Below, in pieces: positions 1-5,673 of a stretch of DNA of 6,835 nt (position 1 is its first letter; every line of letters starts with the position of its first letter). Position numbers and translations under genes: made by a program. This DNA comes from Clostridia bacterium. Its GTDB lineage: Bacteria > Bacillota > Clostridia > UBA1381. Location: assembly GCA_017420825.1 (NCBI GenBank), contig JAFQNU010000191.1, positions 1 to 6,835 on the forward strand. Reading direction: 5' to 3'. The notes under the pieces are model-generated. The model had not been told where the DNA came from. It worked only from the letters and a program-made list of their open reading frames with translations, and did no database searches.

Positions 1-136
1 CTACTAACTGAACCTTGTCACCCTCTGCTAGTGCGTTTGTGATTGCAGCGAATACTGCTGAAACTGCTTTGTCAGCATCTTTCTTTGAAAGTGCAGCCTG
101 CTCTGCAACAGCTGCGATTAATTCTGTCTTGTTCAT
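1..136 (-). CDS. hup: DNA-binding protein HU, N-terminal part (3' end off the window)
   Basis: This is the first 45 codons of an HU/IHF-family nucleoid protein, a small basic dimer that bends DNA and compacts the chromosome. The visible product begins MNKTELIAAVAEQAALSKKD and continues through the helical dimerisation region to EGDKVQLV. In the family this is followed by the GFGTF/GFGNF turn and the DNA-binding arms, which lie off the left edge. The match to the HBsu N terminus (MNKTELINAVAE...LSKKDA) is close throughout. The ATG at 136-134 is preceded by a perfect AGGAGG with 8-nt spacing. A near-consensus promoter lies 70-95 bp upstream, so the gene has its own transcription unit, divergent from the GTPase gene. 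HU is clear; the exact paralogue symbol cannot be told from this fragment. Confidence 0.95.
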   Translation of the reverse strand, partial: MNKTELIAAVAEQAALSKKDADKAVSAVFAAITNALAEGDKVQLV

Positions 137-144
137 AAATGCTT

Positions 145-150
145 CCTCCT
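145..150 (-). promoter_or_regulatory. Shine-Dalgarno site of hup
   Basis: Read on the minus strand this is a perfect AGGAGG, 8 nt before the ATG of the HU gene. It fixes that start and is the strongest ribosome binding site in the window, as expected for an abundant protein. Confidence 0.85.
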
Positions 151-203
151 GTTTAAAATTTATTTTTTAGGTTTGTTCGTGTCTGATTAAACCCTATGGA
201 ATT

Positions 204-232
204 ATTCTATACAAAAAAGTAGGTTTTGTCAA
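204..232 (-). promoter_or_regulatory. Sigma-70/SigA-type promoter of hup
   Basis: On the minus strand there is a perfect -35 TTGACA (232-227), a 17-bp spacer and a -10 TAGAAT (209-204) with one mismatch to TATAAT. Transcription should start near position 197, giving an untranslated leader of about 60 nt before the HU start. Both hexamers and the spacing fit the housekeeping sigma factor. The gap to the divergent GTPase promoter (336-363) is about 100 bp of very AT-rich DNA. I see no clear operator in it. Confidence 0.85.
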
Positions 233-335
233 GGGTTTTTCTATAAATTTTACCACTTTTTATAAAAAAACATGTATTTTTTTGGGAAATTGCTCTTTTT
301 TAAGAGAAAAACGACTTATATTCACAAAATAACGG

Positions 336-363
336 TTGATAAAATCATATTTTATGCTATACT
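336..363 (+). promoter_or_regulatory. Extended -10 promoter of the GTPase-nuclease gene
   Basis: A -35 TTGATA (336-341), a 16-bp spacer and a -10 TATACT (358-363) are visible. A TG at 355-356 one base before the -10 makes it an extended -10 element. The predicted transcript start is near 370, leaving a leader of only about 26 nt before the ATG at 396. There is therefore no room for the leader-peptide attenuator found upstream of tet(M)-type resistance genes. The open frame running back to a TTG at 336 overlaps this promoter and cannot be translated from a transcript starting here. Confidence 0.75.
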
Positions 364-395
364 ATAGTTATATCAATAAAAAGAGAGAAATGAAA

Positions 396-2951
396 ATGAA
401 GAGACTTGTTATAGGAATACTTGCCCATGTTGATTCGGGCAAGACCACCTTATCCGAGGGGTTATTATATAATGCAGGTGAGATAAAAAGGCTGGGAAGG
501 GTTGACCATAAGGATGCTTTTTTAGACACCGACACAATAGAGCGTGAAAGAGGAATTACAATATTCTCAAAGCAGGCACAGATTTGTCTTGCGGATTGTG
601 AATTTACTCTTATTGATACACCAGGGCATGTTGATTTTTGTGCAGAGGCAGAGCGTACGCTTGCAGTGCTTGACTATGCAATTTTAGTTATAAGTGCGTC
701 AGACGGTGTGCAAAGCCACACAAGAACACTTTGGAAAATGATTTCGGCACATAATATTCCGACATTTATATTTGTAAACAAGACCGACCTTGAAAATTCA
801 GGAAAAGAGCAGCTAATAGGTGAAATAAGAAAGTATTTGTCTGATTCGGCTGTAGACTTTACCTGTGAACGTGACGATATTTTAGAAGAAATTGCTATGT
901 GTGATGAGGAAATATTAGAAAGCTTTGCAAGCGGTGGAAATGTAAGCGATGAAATGATAGCACAGGGAATAGGTATGCGTAAGATTATTCCATGTTATTT
1001 CGGTTCGGCACTAAAAAATGAGGGTGTGGCAGAGTTTTTGCACGGAATTAACCGATACACTCAAAATATAAGATATTCGGACGAATTTGGGGCAAGGGTT
1101 TATAAAATTTCTGCTGACGATAAAGGCAAGCGTCTTACTCATATGAAAATTACAGGAGCAGGATTAAAGGTCAGAGATATTATTAATATAGGTAACAATT
1201 CAGAAAAAGTTACAGAGATAAGAATTTATTCGGGAGAAAGATATGAGAGTGTAGGTGAGGTTTATCCAGGGAGTGTTTGTGCTGTAACAGGACTAAACAG
1301 CACCTATCCGGGCGGAGGTCTTGGGAAGGAGACGGACAGTGATGATTTAAAAAGTGAGCCGGTTTTTTCCTATTCAATAAAGCTACCTGATGGATATGAT
1401 GCACATTCAGCGCTTTCGGTGTTTAAAAGGCTGGAGGAGGAAGAAACAAAGCTTCATGTTGACTGGATAGAATCAAAGCAGAAAATTAACATCAGAATAA
1501 TGGGAAGAGTTCAGTTAGAGGTCATAAAAAGGATTTTATCGGAAAGGTTTGGGCTCTGCGTAGAATTTGAGAATGGAAGCATTATATATAAGGAAACAAT
1601 TGCAAACACAGTTGAGGGAGTTGGTCATTATGAACCGTTGAAGCACTATGCAGAGGTTCATTTGCTTATGGAACCGACAGAGCGTGGCAGTGGCTTGGAA
1701 TTTTGTGTTGACTGTCCTGATGATGTGCTTGATAAAAACTGGAAAAGGCTTATTTATACCCACTTAAAAGAGAAAAAACATACGGGAGTTCTGACAGGCT
1801 CACATATAACCGACATGAGAATAACTGTCATAAACGGAAAGGCACACTTAAAACACACCGAGGGCGGAGACTTCAGGGAAGCAACCTATCGTGCAATAAG
1901 ACAGGGACTAATGCAGGCAAAAAATATATTGCTCGAACCATGGTATAGCTTTGTGCTAGAAATTCCTATGGAGTCAACAGGCAGAGCAATGACCGACCTG
2001 CAGTTAATGGGTGCTGAATTTAACCCTCCCGAAAGTGATGGAAAAACTTGTGTTATAGATGGCAGAGGCCCTGTTGAAGCATTAAGGGATTATCACAATG
2101 AAGTTATCGCATATACAAGAGGAACAGGCAGGTTTAATCTGCAGTTTTATGGCTATGAGGAATGTGTGAATACCGATAAGGTTTGCGAAAGTATCGGTTA
2201 TGATTGTGAGAGTGATATTGAAAATACAGCGGACTCTGTATTTTGCTCACATGGCAGTGGTTTTAATGTTAAGTGGAATAAGGTCTTTGACTATATGCAT
2301 ATTCCTCTTAGAAAGAACGCAATAAAATATGAAGAAACGCAAGTAAAAAGAGAACCTTCAAAAATAGTTGCAGATGATAAAGAGTTGTTGAGAATTTTCG
2401 AAATGACATACGGTAAGGTAAAGCAGAAAACTCATGTAGCATTAAAAACACGAAAAGAAGATAAGCCGTATAAGCCAAAGCCTGTTAAAATATTACCCAA
2501 ATACCTTTTAATAGACGGATATAATATAATTCATTCATGGGAAATTCTAAAAAGGCTATCAGAGCAAAATCTTGATGATGCAAGAGCGGTATTAATATCG
2601 AAGATGTGTAATTACAAGGTTATGAGAGATACAGAGGTAATAGTAGTCTTTGATGCATATAAGGTGAAGGGTGCAGACAGGGAGGTTGAAAAAACCGACG
2701 GTATATCAATTGTATATACCAAAGAGGCTGAAACTGCCGACTCATATATCGAAAAAACATCTCATGAATTAAGCAAGAATTACAATGTGAGTGTTGCAAC
2801 CTCTGACGGACTTGAACAGATGATAATTTTCGGGAGCGGTGCACAAAGGATTACCCCTGCTGAGCTTTTAAAGGAAGTAGAAAATGCAGAAGAGGAAATA
2901 AGAGAATTTATAAGGGAAAATAACATAAAAAATTCAGGATATGCCGAATGA
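396..2951 (+). CDS. TetM/EF-G-type ribosomal GTPase fused to a C-terminal Rae1/YacP-like NYN endonuclease domain
   Basis: The 851-residue protein has the translational GTPase layout. The G domain has AHVDSGKT (10-17), RGITI (52-56), DTPGH (74-78), NKTD (128-131) and GSAL (203-206). Domains II (about 230-310), III (320-400), IV (405-510) and V (511-600) follow, then a C-terminal segment (619-638). A basic, proline/lysine-rich linker (about 640-702) leads to an NYN domain (703 to about 835) with IDGYN (D707, N710), VVFDA (D753), ETAD (D782) and TSD (D804), which closely matches B. subtilis YacP/Rae1. Ribosome-protection proteins are normally about 640 residues, so the extra 200 are the fusion. 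At the tip of domain IV, where TetM has SPVSTP, this protein has HLKHTEGGDF (484-493). That argues against tetracycline displacement. I infer a factor that uses GTP to enter the ribosomal A site and may cleave mRNA there. The ATG at 396 is preferred over 390 because GAGAG lies 8 nt upstream and the product then aligns with the TetM start. The gene is monocistronic. Confidence 0.9.
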   Translation: MKRLVIGILAHVDSGKTTLSEGLLYNAGEIKRLGRVDHKDAFLDTDTIERERGITIFSKQAQICLADCEFTLIDTPGHVDFCAEAERTLAVLDYAILVISASDGVQSHTRTLWKMISAHNIPTFIFVNKTDLENSGKEQLIGEIRKYLSDSAVDFTCERDDILEEIAMCDEEILESFASGGNVSDEMIAQGIGMRKIIPCYFGSALKNEGVAEFLHGINRYTQNIRYSDEFGARVYKISADDKGKRLTHMKITGAGLKVRDIINIGNNSEKVTEIRIYSGERYESVGEVYPGSVCAVTGLNSTYPGGGLGKETDSDDLKSEPVFSYSIKLPDGYDAHSALSVFKRLEEEETKLHVDWIESKQKINIRIMGRVQLEVIKRILSERFGLCVEFENGSIIYKETIANTVEGVGHYEPLKHYAEVHLLMEPTERGSGLEFCVDCPDDVLDKNWKRLIYTHLKEKKHTGVLTGSHITDMRITVINGKAHLKHTEGGDFREATYRAIRQGLMQAKNILLEPWYSFVLEIPMESTGRAMTDLQLMGAEFNPPESDGKTCVIDGRGPVEALRDYHNEVIAYTRGTGRFNLQFYGYEECVNTDKVCESIGYDCESDIENTADSVFCSHGSGFNVKWNKVFDYMHIPLRKNAIKYEETQVKREPSKIVADDKELLRIFEMTYGKVKQKTHVALKTRKEDKPYKPKPVKILPKYLLIDGYNIIHSWEILKRLSEQNLDDARAVLISKMCNYKVMRDTEVIVVFDAYKVKGADREVEKTDGISIVYTKEAETADSYIEKTSHELSKNYNVSVATSDGLEQMIIFGSGAQRITPAELLKEVENAEEEIREFIRENNIKNSGYAE

Positions 2952-2972
2952 GGGCATATCCTGAATTTTTTT
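2931..2972. terminator. Bidirectional intrinsic terminator shared by convergent genes
   Basis: A perfect 15-bp inverted repeat (2931-2945 with 2953-2967) encloses a 7-nt loop. On the plus strand it runs into seven T residues (2966-2972). On the minus strand the A-run at 2926-2932 gives an equivalent T-tract. It therefore ends both the GTPase gene and the small convergent gene that stops at 2974. The last codons of the GTPase-nuclease (NSGYAE) are encoded by the left arm and loop, and its TGA (2949-2951) sits in the loop. Confidence 0.93.
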
Positions 2973-2973
2973 C

Positions 2974-3234
2974 CTATTTAATAAATGCAAAATAGGAGCT
3001 TACGAATAAGGCAATGCTCAAAAATATAACCGCTGATTTGAGAATTTTATTATCAGAGCAGGCATTTGTGTCAGGAGCTCTTCTGTCAAAGTAGGAGGAG
3101 ACAATTCTCTCGGCTTCGGCTATAATTTTGTCATGCTGACCCGGTGGATAGCTTTTTAATATGATAATTGCCTGATGTATATACGGAGACGAAATACTGT
3201 CTAATATAACGACCTGTTTGGATAGATTTTTCAT
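2974..3234 (-). CDS. Small protein of unknown function with C-terminal membrane anchor
   Basis: The 86-residue product begins MKNLSKQVVILDSISSPYI, with a soluble N-terminal half followed by a charged stretch (about 40-55) and a hydrophobic segment at residues 64-85 (ILKSAVIFLSIALFVSSYFAF). The segment would span the membrane once and leave almost nothing beyond it, a tail-anchor-like layout with the bulk in the cytosol. I do not recognise the family. Coding is supported by the protein-like composition, a precise stop two bases before a terminator that also works on this strand, and an AAGGAAG about 13 nt before the ATG at 3234. That spacing is long. An upstream in-frame ATG at 3261 would add nine residues but has no ribosome binding site. 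No convincing promoter was found. Confidence 0.6.
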   Translation of the reverse strand: MKNLSKQVVILDSISSPYIHQAIIILKSYPPGQHDKIIAEAERIVSSYFDRRAPDTNACSDNKILKSAVIFLSIALFVSSYFAFIK

Positions 3235-3472
3235 TACAAAAATTACACTTCCTTTTAACAATTTTGTAGCAATTTACGGCTTGTTTTATATGGATAATAT
3301 TCCCTTGAAAAATTAAATTTATACATATAAAAAACAATAATTAACCCCAAAAATGCGACAAAATAGGCTGTTCTTAAATAATATGGACATGCATATAATT
3401 ATAAAGAATGTGGTAATTTTGTATAAAAAATGGGCTAATTTATATGAAATCATACCGCAAAATTTAGTTAGA
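3235..3472. other. AT-rich intergenic stretch without a recognisable gene
   Basis: This is the left part of the roughly 430-bp gap between the small minus-strand gene and the cell-wall gene. Open frames exist on both strands, but they lack ribosome binding sites, run through the promoter at 3497-3526 and have unconvincing products. The DNA should hold the promoter for the small minus-strand gene, but no hexamer pair with good spacing stands out. The right part of the gap holds the WalR-type box, a promoter and a leader, described separately. Confidence 0.5.
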
Positions 3473-3489
3473 TGTAACAACTTTGTAAC
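3473..3489 (+). promoter_or_regulatory. Candidate WalR (YycF) binding box
   Basis: Two direct copies of TGTAAC (3473-3478 and 3484-3489) are separated by exactly 5 nt, so they repeat every 11 bp on one face of the helix. This matches the published WalR consensus TGTWAH-N5-TGTWAH at every defined position. The box ends 7 bp before a -35 hexamer, a position suited to activation. The controlled gene encodes a cell-wall 3D-domain protein, the class of gene that the essential WalRK system controls in Bacillus and Staphylococcus. The site is seen directly; its use by WalR is inferred. Confidence 0.7.
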
Positions 3490-3496
3490 AGATTCG

Positions 3497-3526
3497 TTGA
3501 CAAAAGGGGGTGGAAAAGTATATAAT
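3497..3526 (+). promoter_or_regulatory. Full-consensus sigma-70 promoter of the 3D-domain gene
   Basis: A perfect TTGACA (3497-3502) and a perfect TATAAT (3521-3526) are separated by 18 bp. An overlapping TATATA at 3519 gives a 16-bp alternative. The predicted transcript start is near 3533, about 140 nt before the coding start. The 18-bp spacer, one above optimum, fits with help from the adjacent WalR-type box. Confidence 0.85.
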
Positions 3527-3532
3527 AAAGCC

Positions 3533-3674
3533 CGTAGCAAGAAAGGATAGGCGGTAGAAAAGTCTGAATTGTTTTTTCGGTTTTGATTTTTGTGTATATA
3601 TAAAGATAAAAATCAGATTAAATTTTTCAGCCTGATAAAATGCGTTATATACGCAGGAAGGAATGGTCATAAAA
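3533..3674 (+). other. Long 5' leader of the 3D-domain gene
   Basis: About 140 nt lie between the predicted transcript start and the chosen start codon. Visible structure is modest: an AT-rich hairpin pairing 3584-3591 with 3608-3615 (TGATTTTT/AAAAATCA), a competing pairing of TCTGA near 3563 with TCAGA at 3613-3617, and a small GCGT/ACGC hairpin (3642-3654) directly before the AGGAAGG at 3655-3661. I see no match to the conserved cores of the c-di-AMP (ydaO) riboswitch or other riboswitches I know, and no convincing leader peptide. Confidence 0.4.
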
Positions 3675-4769
3675 ATGAGTTTAGCAAAAAAGCTGATCTA
3701 CCCCAAAAGCTTTAAGCGTGTAATTCCTGTATTGTTGCTTGCGATAGCTGTGGCAACTATAACAATGGGTGTTGTGTTTGACGCAGCAATGAAAAGTGTC
3801 TCACTGGTAGTTGTGGACGAGGTGAATGACATTAATGATGAAAAGCAGTACAATACAAGAAAAACAACAGTTGCCGAATTTTTTGAAGAAAAACAGATAG
3901 AGATCGGCGAGAATGATATTGTCAATAAGGACAATGAGGAAGAAATTTTTGATGATGATATTATAATTATACGCAAGGGTAGAAAAGTAGAATTAAGTGC
4001 CGACGGTAAGGTTGAGTTTGCAATCACAACAAGAAAAACCGTTGGAGATGCTCTTTCGGAGCTTGGTGTAGAATTAGCAGGAGAGGATGTTGTTACTCCT
4101 GCGTCAGAAGAAATCATAAGTGATGGTATGTCTATAACAGTTGACAGATATATAACCGAAACTGTTACCGAAACCAAAGCGATTGCATTTGAAACGAAAA
4201 AAATAAATAAAAGCTCAATGAAATCTGGAACAACAAAAGTTGTTACAGAGGGAGAAGAAGGACAACGTGAAATTACTTATACTGTAAGAAAGAAAAACGG
4301 TGAGGAAATTTCAAGAGAGGTTGTTTCAGATACCGTTGTAAAAGAACCTGTTACAAAGGTTATTCATGTAGGAACTAAAAAAGTAACAGCCGAAGCAAAG
4401 GCAAAATCATCAGCAGGCAGTACTGCTTCAAACGGAGGGAAAAAAGCAGGTTTTTCATACTCCAAAAAATTTGATGTAACTGCTACTGCATACAGTGCGT
4501 CACTTGCAGAAAACGGCGGTAATACAAAGACGGCATACGGTTTAACGCCTAAGTACGGTGTTGTTGCAGTTGACCCGAGAGTTATTCCGCTTGGAACAAA
4601 GCTTTATATAGAGTCATCTGACGGCGGTAAGTCATGGGTATATGGCTACTGTATTGCAGGCGATACCGGCGGAGCTATAAAAGGAAAGAAAGTTGATTTG
4701 TGCTTTAGCACAAGTGCTGAATGCAGAAGGTTTGGAAGAAAAAGTGCAACAGTTTATATTTTGAACTAA
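3675..4769 (+). CDS. YabE-like cell-wall protein with DUF348, G5 and 3D domains (putative peptidoglycan hydrolase)
   Basis: The 364-residue product has a basic N terminus and a single hydrophobic segment (16-35), which is an uncleaved anchor or signal peptide. Two DUF348-type repeats follow (about 40-100 and 110-160). Next come a G5 domain (about 162-235), a Ser/Gly/Lys-rich linker and a C-terminal 3D domain (266-362). The three aspartates that name the 3D fold are present: VDP (D300), DTG (D330) and VDL (D341). The domain order resembles B. subtilis YabE and the Rpf-related stationary-phase proteins. The 3D fold is related to the MltA lytic transglycosylase barrel, so cleavage of glycan strands outside the membrane is likely. 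AGGAAGG at 3655-3661 precedes two in-frame ATGs, 3663 and 3675. I chose 3675 because the first is only 1-4 nt from the site, though 13 nt is long. A WalR-type box and strong promoter lie upstream, and ksgA lies downstream. Confidence 0.92.
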   Translation: MSLAKKLIYPKSFKRVIPVLLLAIAVATITMGVVFDAAMKSVSLVVVDEVNDINDEKQYNTRKTTVAEFFEEKQIEIGENDIVNKDNEEEIFDDDIIIIRKGRKVELSADGKVEFAITTRKTVGDALSELGVELAGEDVVTPASEEIISDGMSITVDRYITETVTETKAIAFETKKINKSSMKSGTTKVVTEGEEGQREITYTVRKKNGEEISREVVSDTVVKEPVTKVIHVGTKKVTAEAKAKSSAGSTASNGGKKAGFSYSKKFDVTATAYSASLAENGGNTKTAYGLTPKYGVVAVDPRVIPLGTKLYIESSDGGKSWVYGYCIAGDTGGAIKGKKVDLCFSTSAECRRFGRKSATVYILN

Positions 4770-4775
4770 ATGATA

Positions 4776-4803
4776 AAACAGGGTGCTTCAAAGCACCCTG
4801 TTT
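4776..4803 (+). terminator. Strong hairpin with weak T-tract between the 3D gene and ksgA
   Basis: A perfect 12-bp stem (4776-4787 with 4792-4803) closes a TCAA tetraloop 6 nt after the stop codon of the 3D-domain gene. Only three T residues follow the GC-rich part, and they are themselves paired, so termination should be incomplete. No separate ksgA promoter is evident in the short gap. The hairpin may act as a partial terminator that sets the ksgA level, or as a 3'-end stabiliser for the upstream message. Confidence 0.6.
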
Positions 4804-4808
4804 AATAT

Positions 4809-4814
4809 AGAGGG
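4809..4814 (+). promoter_or_regulatory. Shine-Dalgarno site that fixes the ksgA start
   Basis: AGAGGG lies 7 nt before the ATG at 4822 but only 1 nt before the ATG at 4816. The downstream ATG is therefore the likely start. A GTG at 4783, which would extend the frame, lies inside the upstream hairpin and has no ribosome binding site. Confidence 0.75.
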
Positions 4815-4821
4815 TATGGAT

Positions 4822-5673
4822 ATGGAATTAACATCAGTAAAAACAATCAGGGATTTATGTCAGATGTTCGGATTTGATTTTTCAAAGGGATTGGGGCAGA
4901 ATTTTCTGCTCGATTCAGCAGTGCTTGATAAAATATGCGAAGCGGCATCAGGTACTGAAGGTGTATTGGAAATAGGACCGGGCTTCGGGGTGTTGACAAA
5001 AGAGCTGTCAAAAAATTTTGAAAAGGTAATATCTGTTGAAATAGATAAGACACTCTTACCTGTTTTGTCATATACTCTTGAGGAATGTAAAAATGTTAAG
5101 ATTATAAATGAGGATTTCATGAAGCTAAATGTGAAAAAAATGCTTTGTGAGGAATTTAATTCAAAAAAAGTAAGTGTTGCGGCAAATCTTCCGTATTATA
5201 TAACAACTCCAATAGTAACATCGTTGCTTGAGGGAGGGTATGATATTGCAAATATAGTGGTTATGGTGCAAAAAGAGGTTGCCGAGAGGTTTTGCGCAAA
5301 GCCAGGTACAAAGGAATATGGTGCAATAACTGTATTGTGTAACTATTATACTGTTCCCGAAATAATTTGTAAAGTACCTGCATCAAGCTTTTATCCTACA
5401 CCAAAGGTTGACTCTGCCGTTGTATGTATGCATGTTTGTGAAGAACCGAGAGTAAAGGTAAAAAATGAAAAATTATTTTTTAAAATTGTAAAAGCGGCAT
5501 TTGCTCAAAGAAGAAAAACTTTATTAAACTGTCTTGCAAGCGGATTTGGAATGGAAAAAGCAATAATATCGCTTCTATCAACATTGTCTTACCAAGAATG
5601 TTTAACACCATTTTATAATTCATTTTTTATCTTAAAATCTCCGAAAGTTCAGTCAACTGTTTTTCCGTCGTGA
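4822..5673 (+). CDS. ksgA: 16S rRNA (adenine1518-N6/adenine1519-N6)-dimethyltransferase KsgA/RsmA
   Basis: This cytoplasmic enzyme uses S-adenosylmethionine to dimethylate two adjacent adenines in the 3'-terminal helix of 16S rRNA, a late checkpoint of small-subunit assembly. The 283-residue product has the family's GQNFLLD (25-31), the SAM-binding VLEIGPGFGVLT (48-59), the ribose-contacting acidic VEID (72-75), the catalytic NLPYY motif (122-126) followed by ITTPI, then QKEVAERF (150-157), FYPTPKVDSAV and FAQRRKTLL in the C-terminal region. Residues after about 250 fit the family poorly: the usual RGE segment before the last helix is not seen. The frame runs 47 bp past the trkA stop on the other strand. 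The catalytic half is intact. The gene probably depends on read-through from the 3D-domain gene promoter. Confidence 0.95.
   Translation: MELTSVKTIRDLCQMFGFDFSKGLGQNFLLDSAVLDKICEAASGTEGVLEIGPGFGVLTKELSKNFEKVISVEIDKTLLPVLSYTLEECKNVKIINEDFMKLNVKKMLCEEFNSKKVSVAANLPYYITTPIVTSLLEGGYDIANIVVMVQKEVAERFCAKPGTKEYGAITVLCNYYTVPEIICKVPASSFYPTPKVDSAVVCMHVCEEPRVKVKNEKLFFKIVKAAFAQRRKTLLNCLASGFGMEKAIISLLSTLSYQECLTPFYNSFFILKSPKVQSTVFPS

Noticed and set aside
293..306. Small inverted repeat (CTCTT, four T, AAGAG) between the divergent promoters
   Set aside because: A 5-bp AT-rich stem is expected by chance in this AT-rich gap, and it overlaps neither promoter.
336..395. TTG-initiated N-terminal extension of the GTPase-nuclease
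   Set aside because: It overlaps the -35 and -10 elements of the gene's own promoter, has no ribosome binding site, and the product aligns with TetM only from the ATG at 396.
396..2315. Call as a tetracycline resistance gene
   Set aside because: The SPVSTP-type loop in domain IV is absent, there is no leader attenuator, and the protein carries a nuclease fusion. A general translational GTPase label is safer.
3353..3550. Possible 65-residue plus-strand gene in the intergenic gap
   Set aside because: No ribosome binding site, skewed AT-driven composition, and it runs straight through the WalR-type box and the consensus promoter.
3319..3670. Possible small minus-strand genes opposite the 3D-gene promoter and leader
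   Set aside because: They lie antisense to strong regulatory signals, lack ribosome binding sites and have Phe/Ile-rich low-complexity products.
3533..3674. c-di-AMP (ydaO-type) riboswitch in the leader
   Set aside because: Considered because such switches often control wall hydrolases, but none of the conserved core sequence blocks could be found.
3698..4177. 159-residue open frame antisense to the 3D-domain gene
   Set aside because: It is a Ser/Thr-rich mirror of the real coding frame, without a ribosome binding site or recognisable domain.
4783..4821. Upstream GTG start for KsgA
   Set aside because: It lies inside the hairpin, has no ribosome binding site, and adds residues not typical of the family. 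AGAGGG fits the ATG at 4822.
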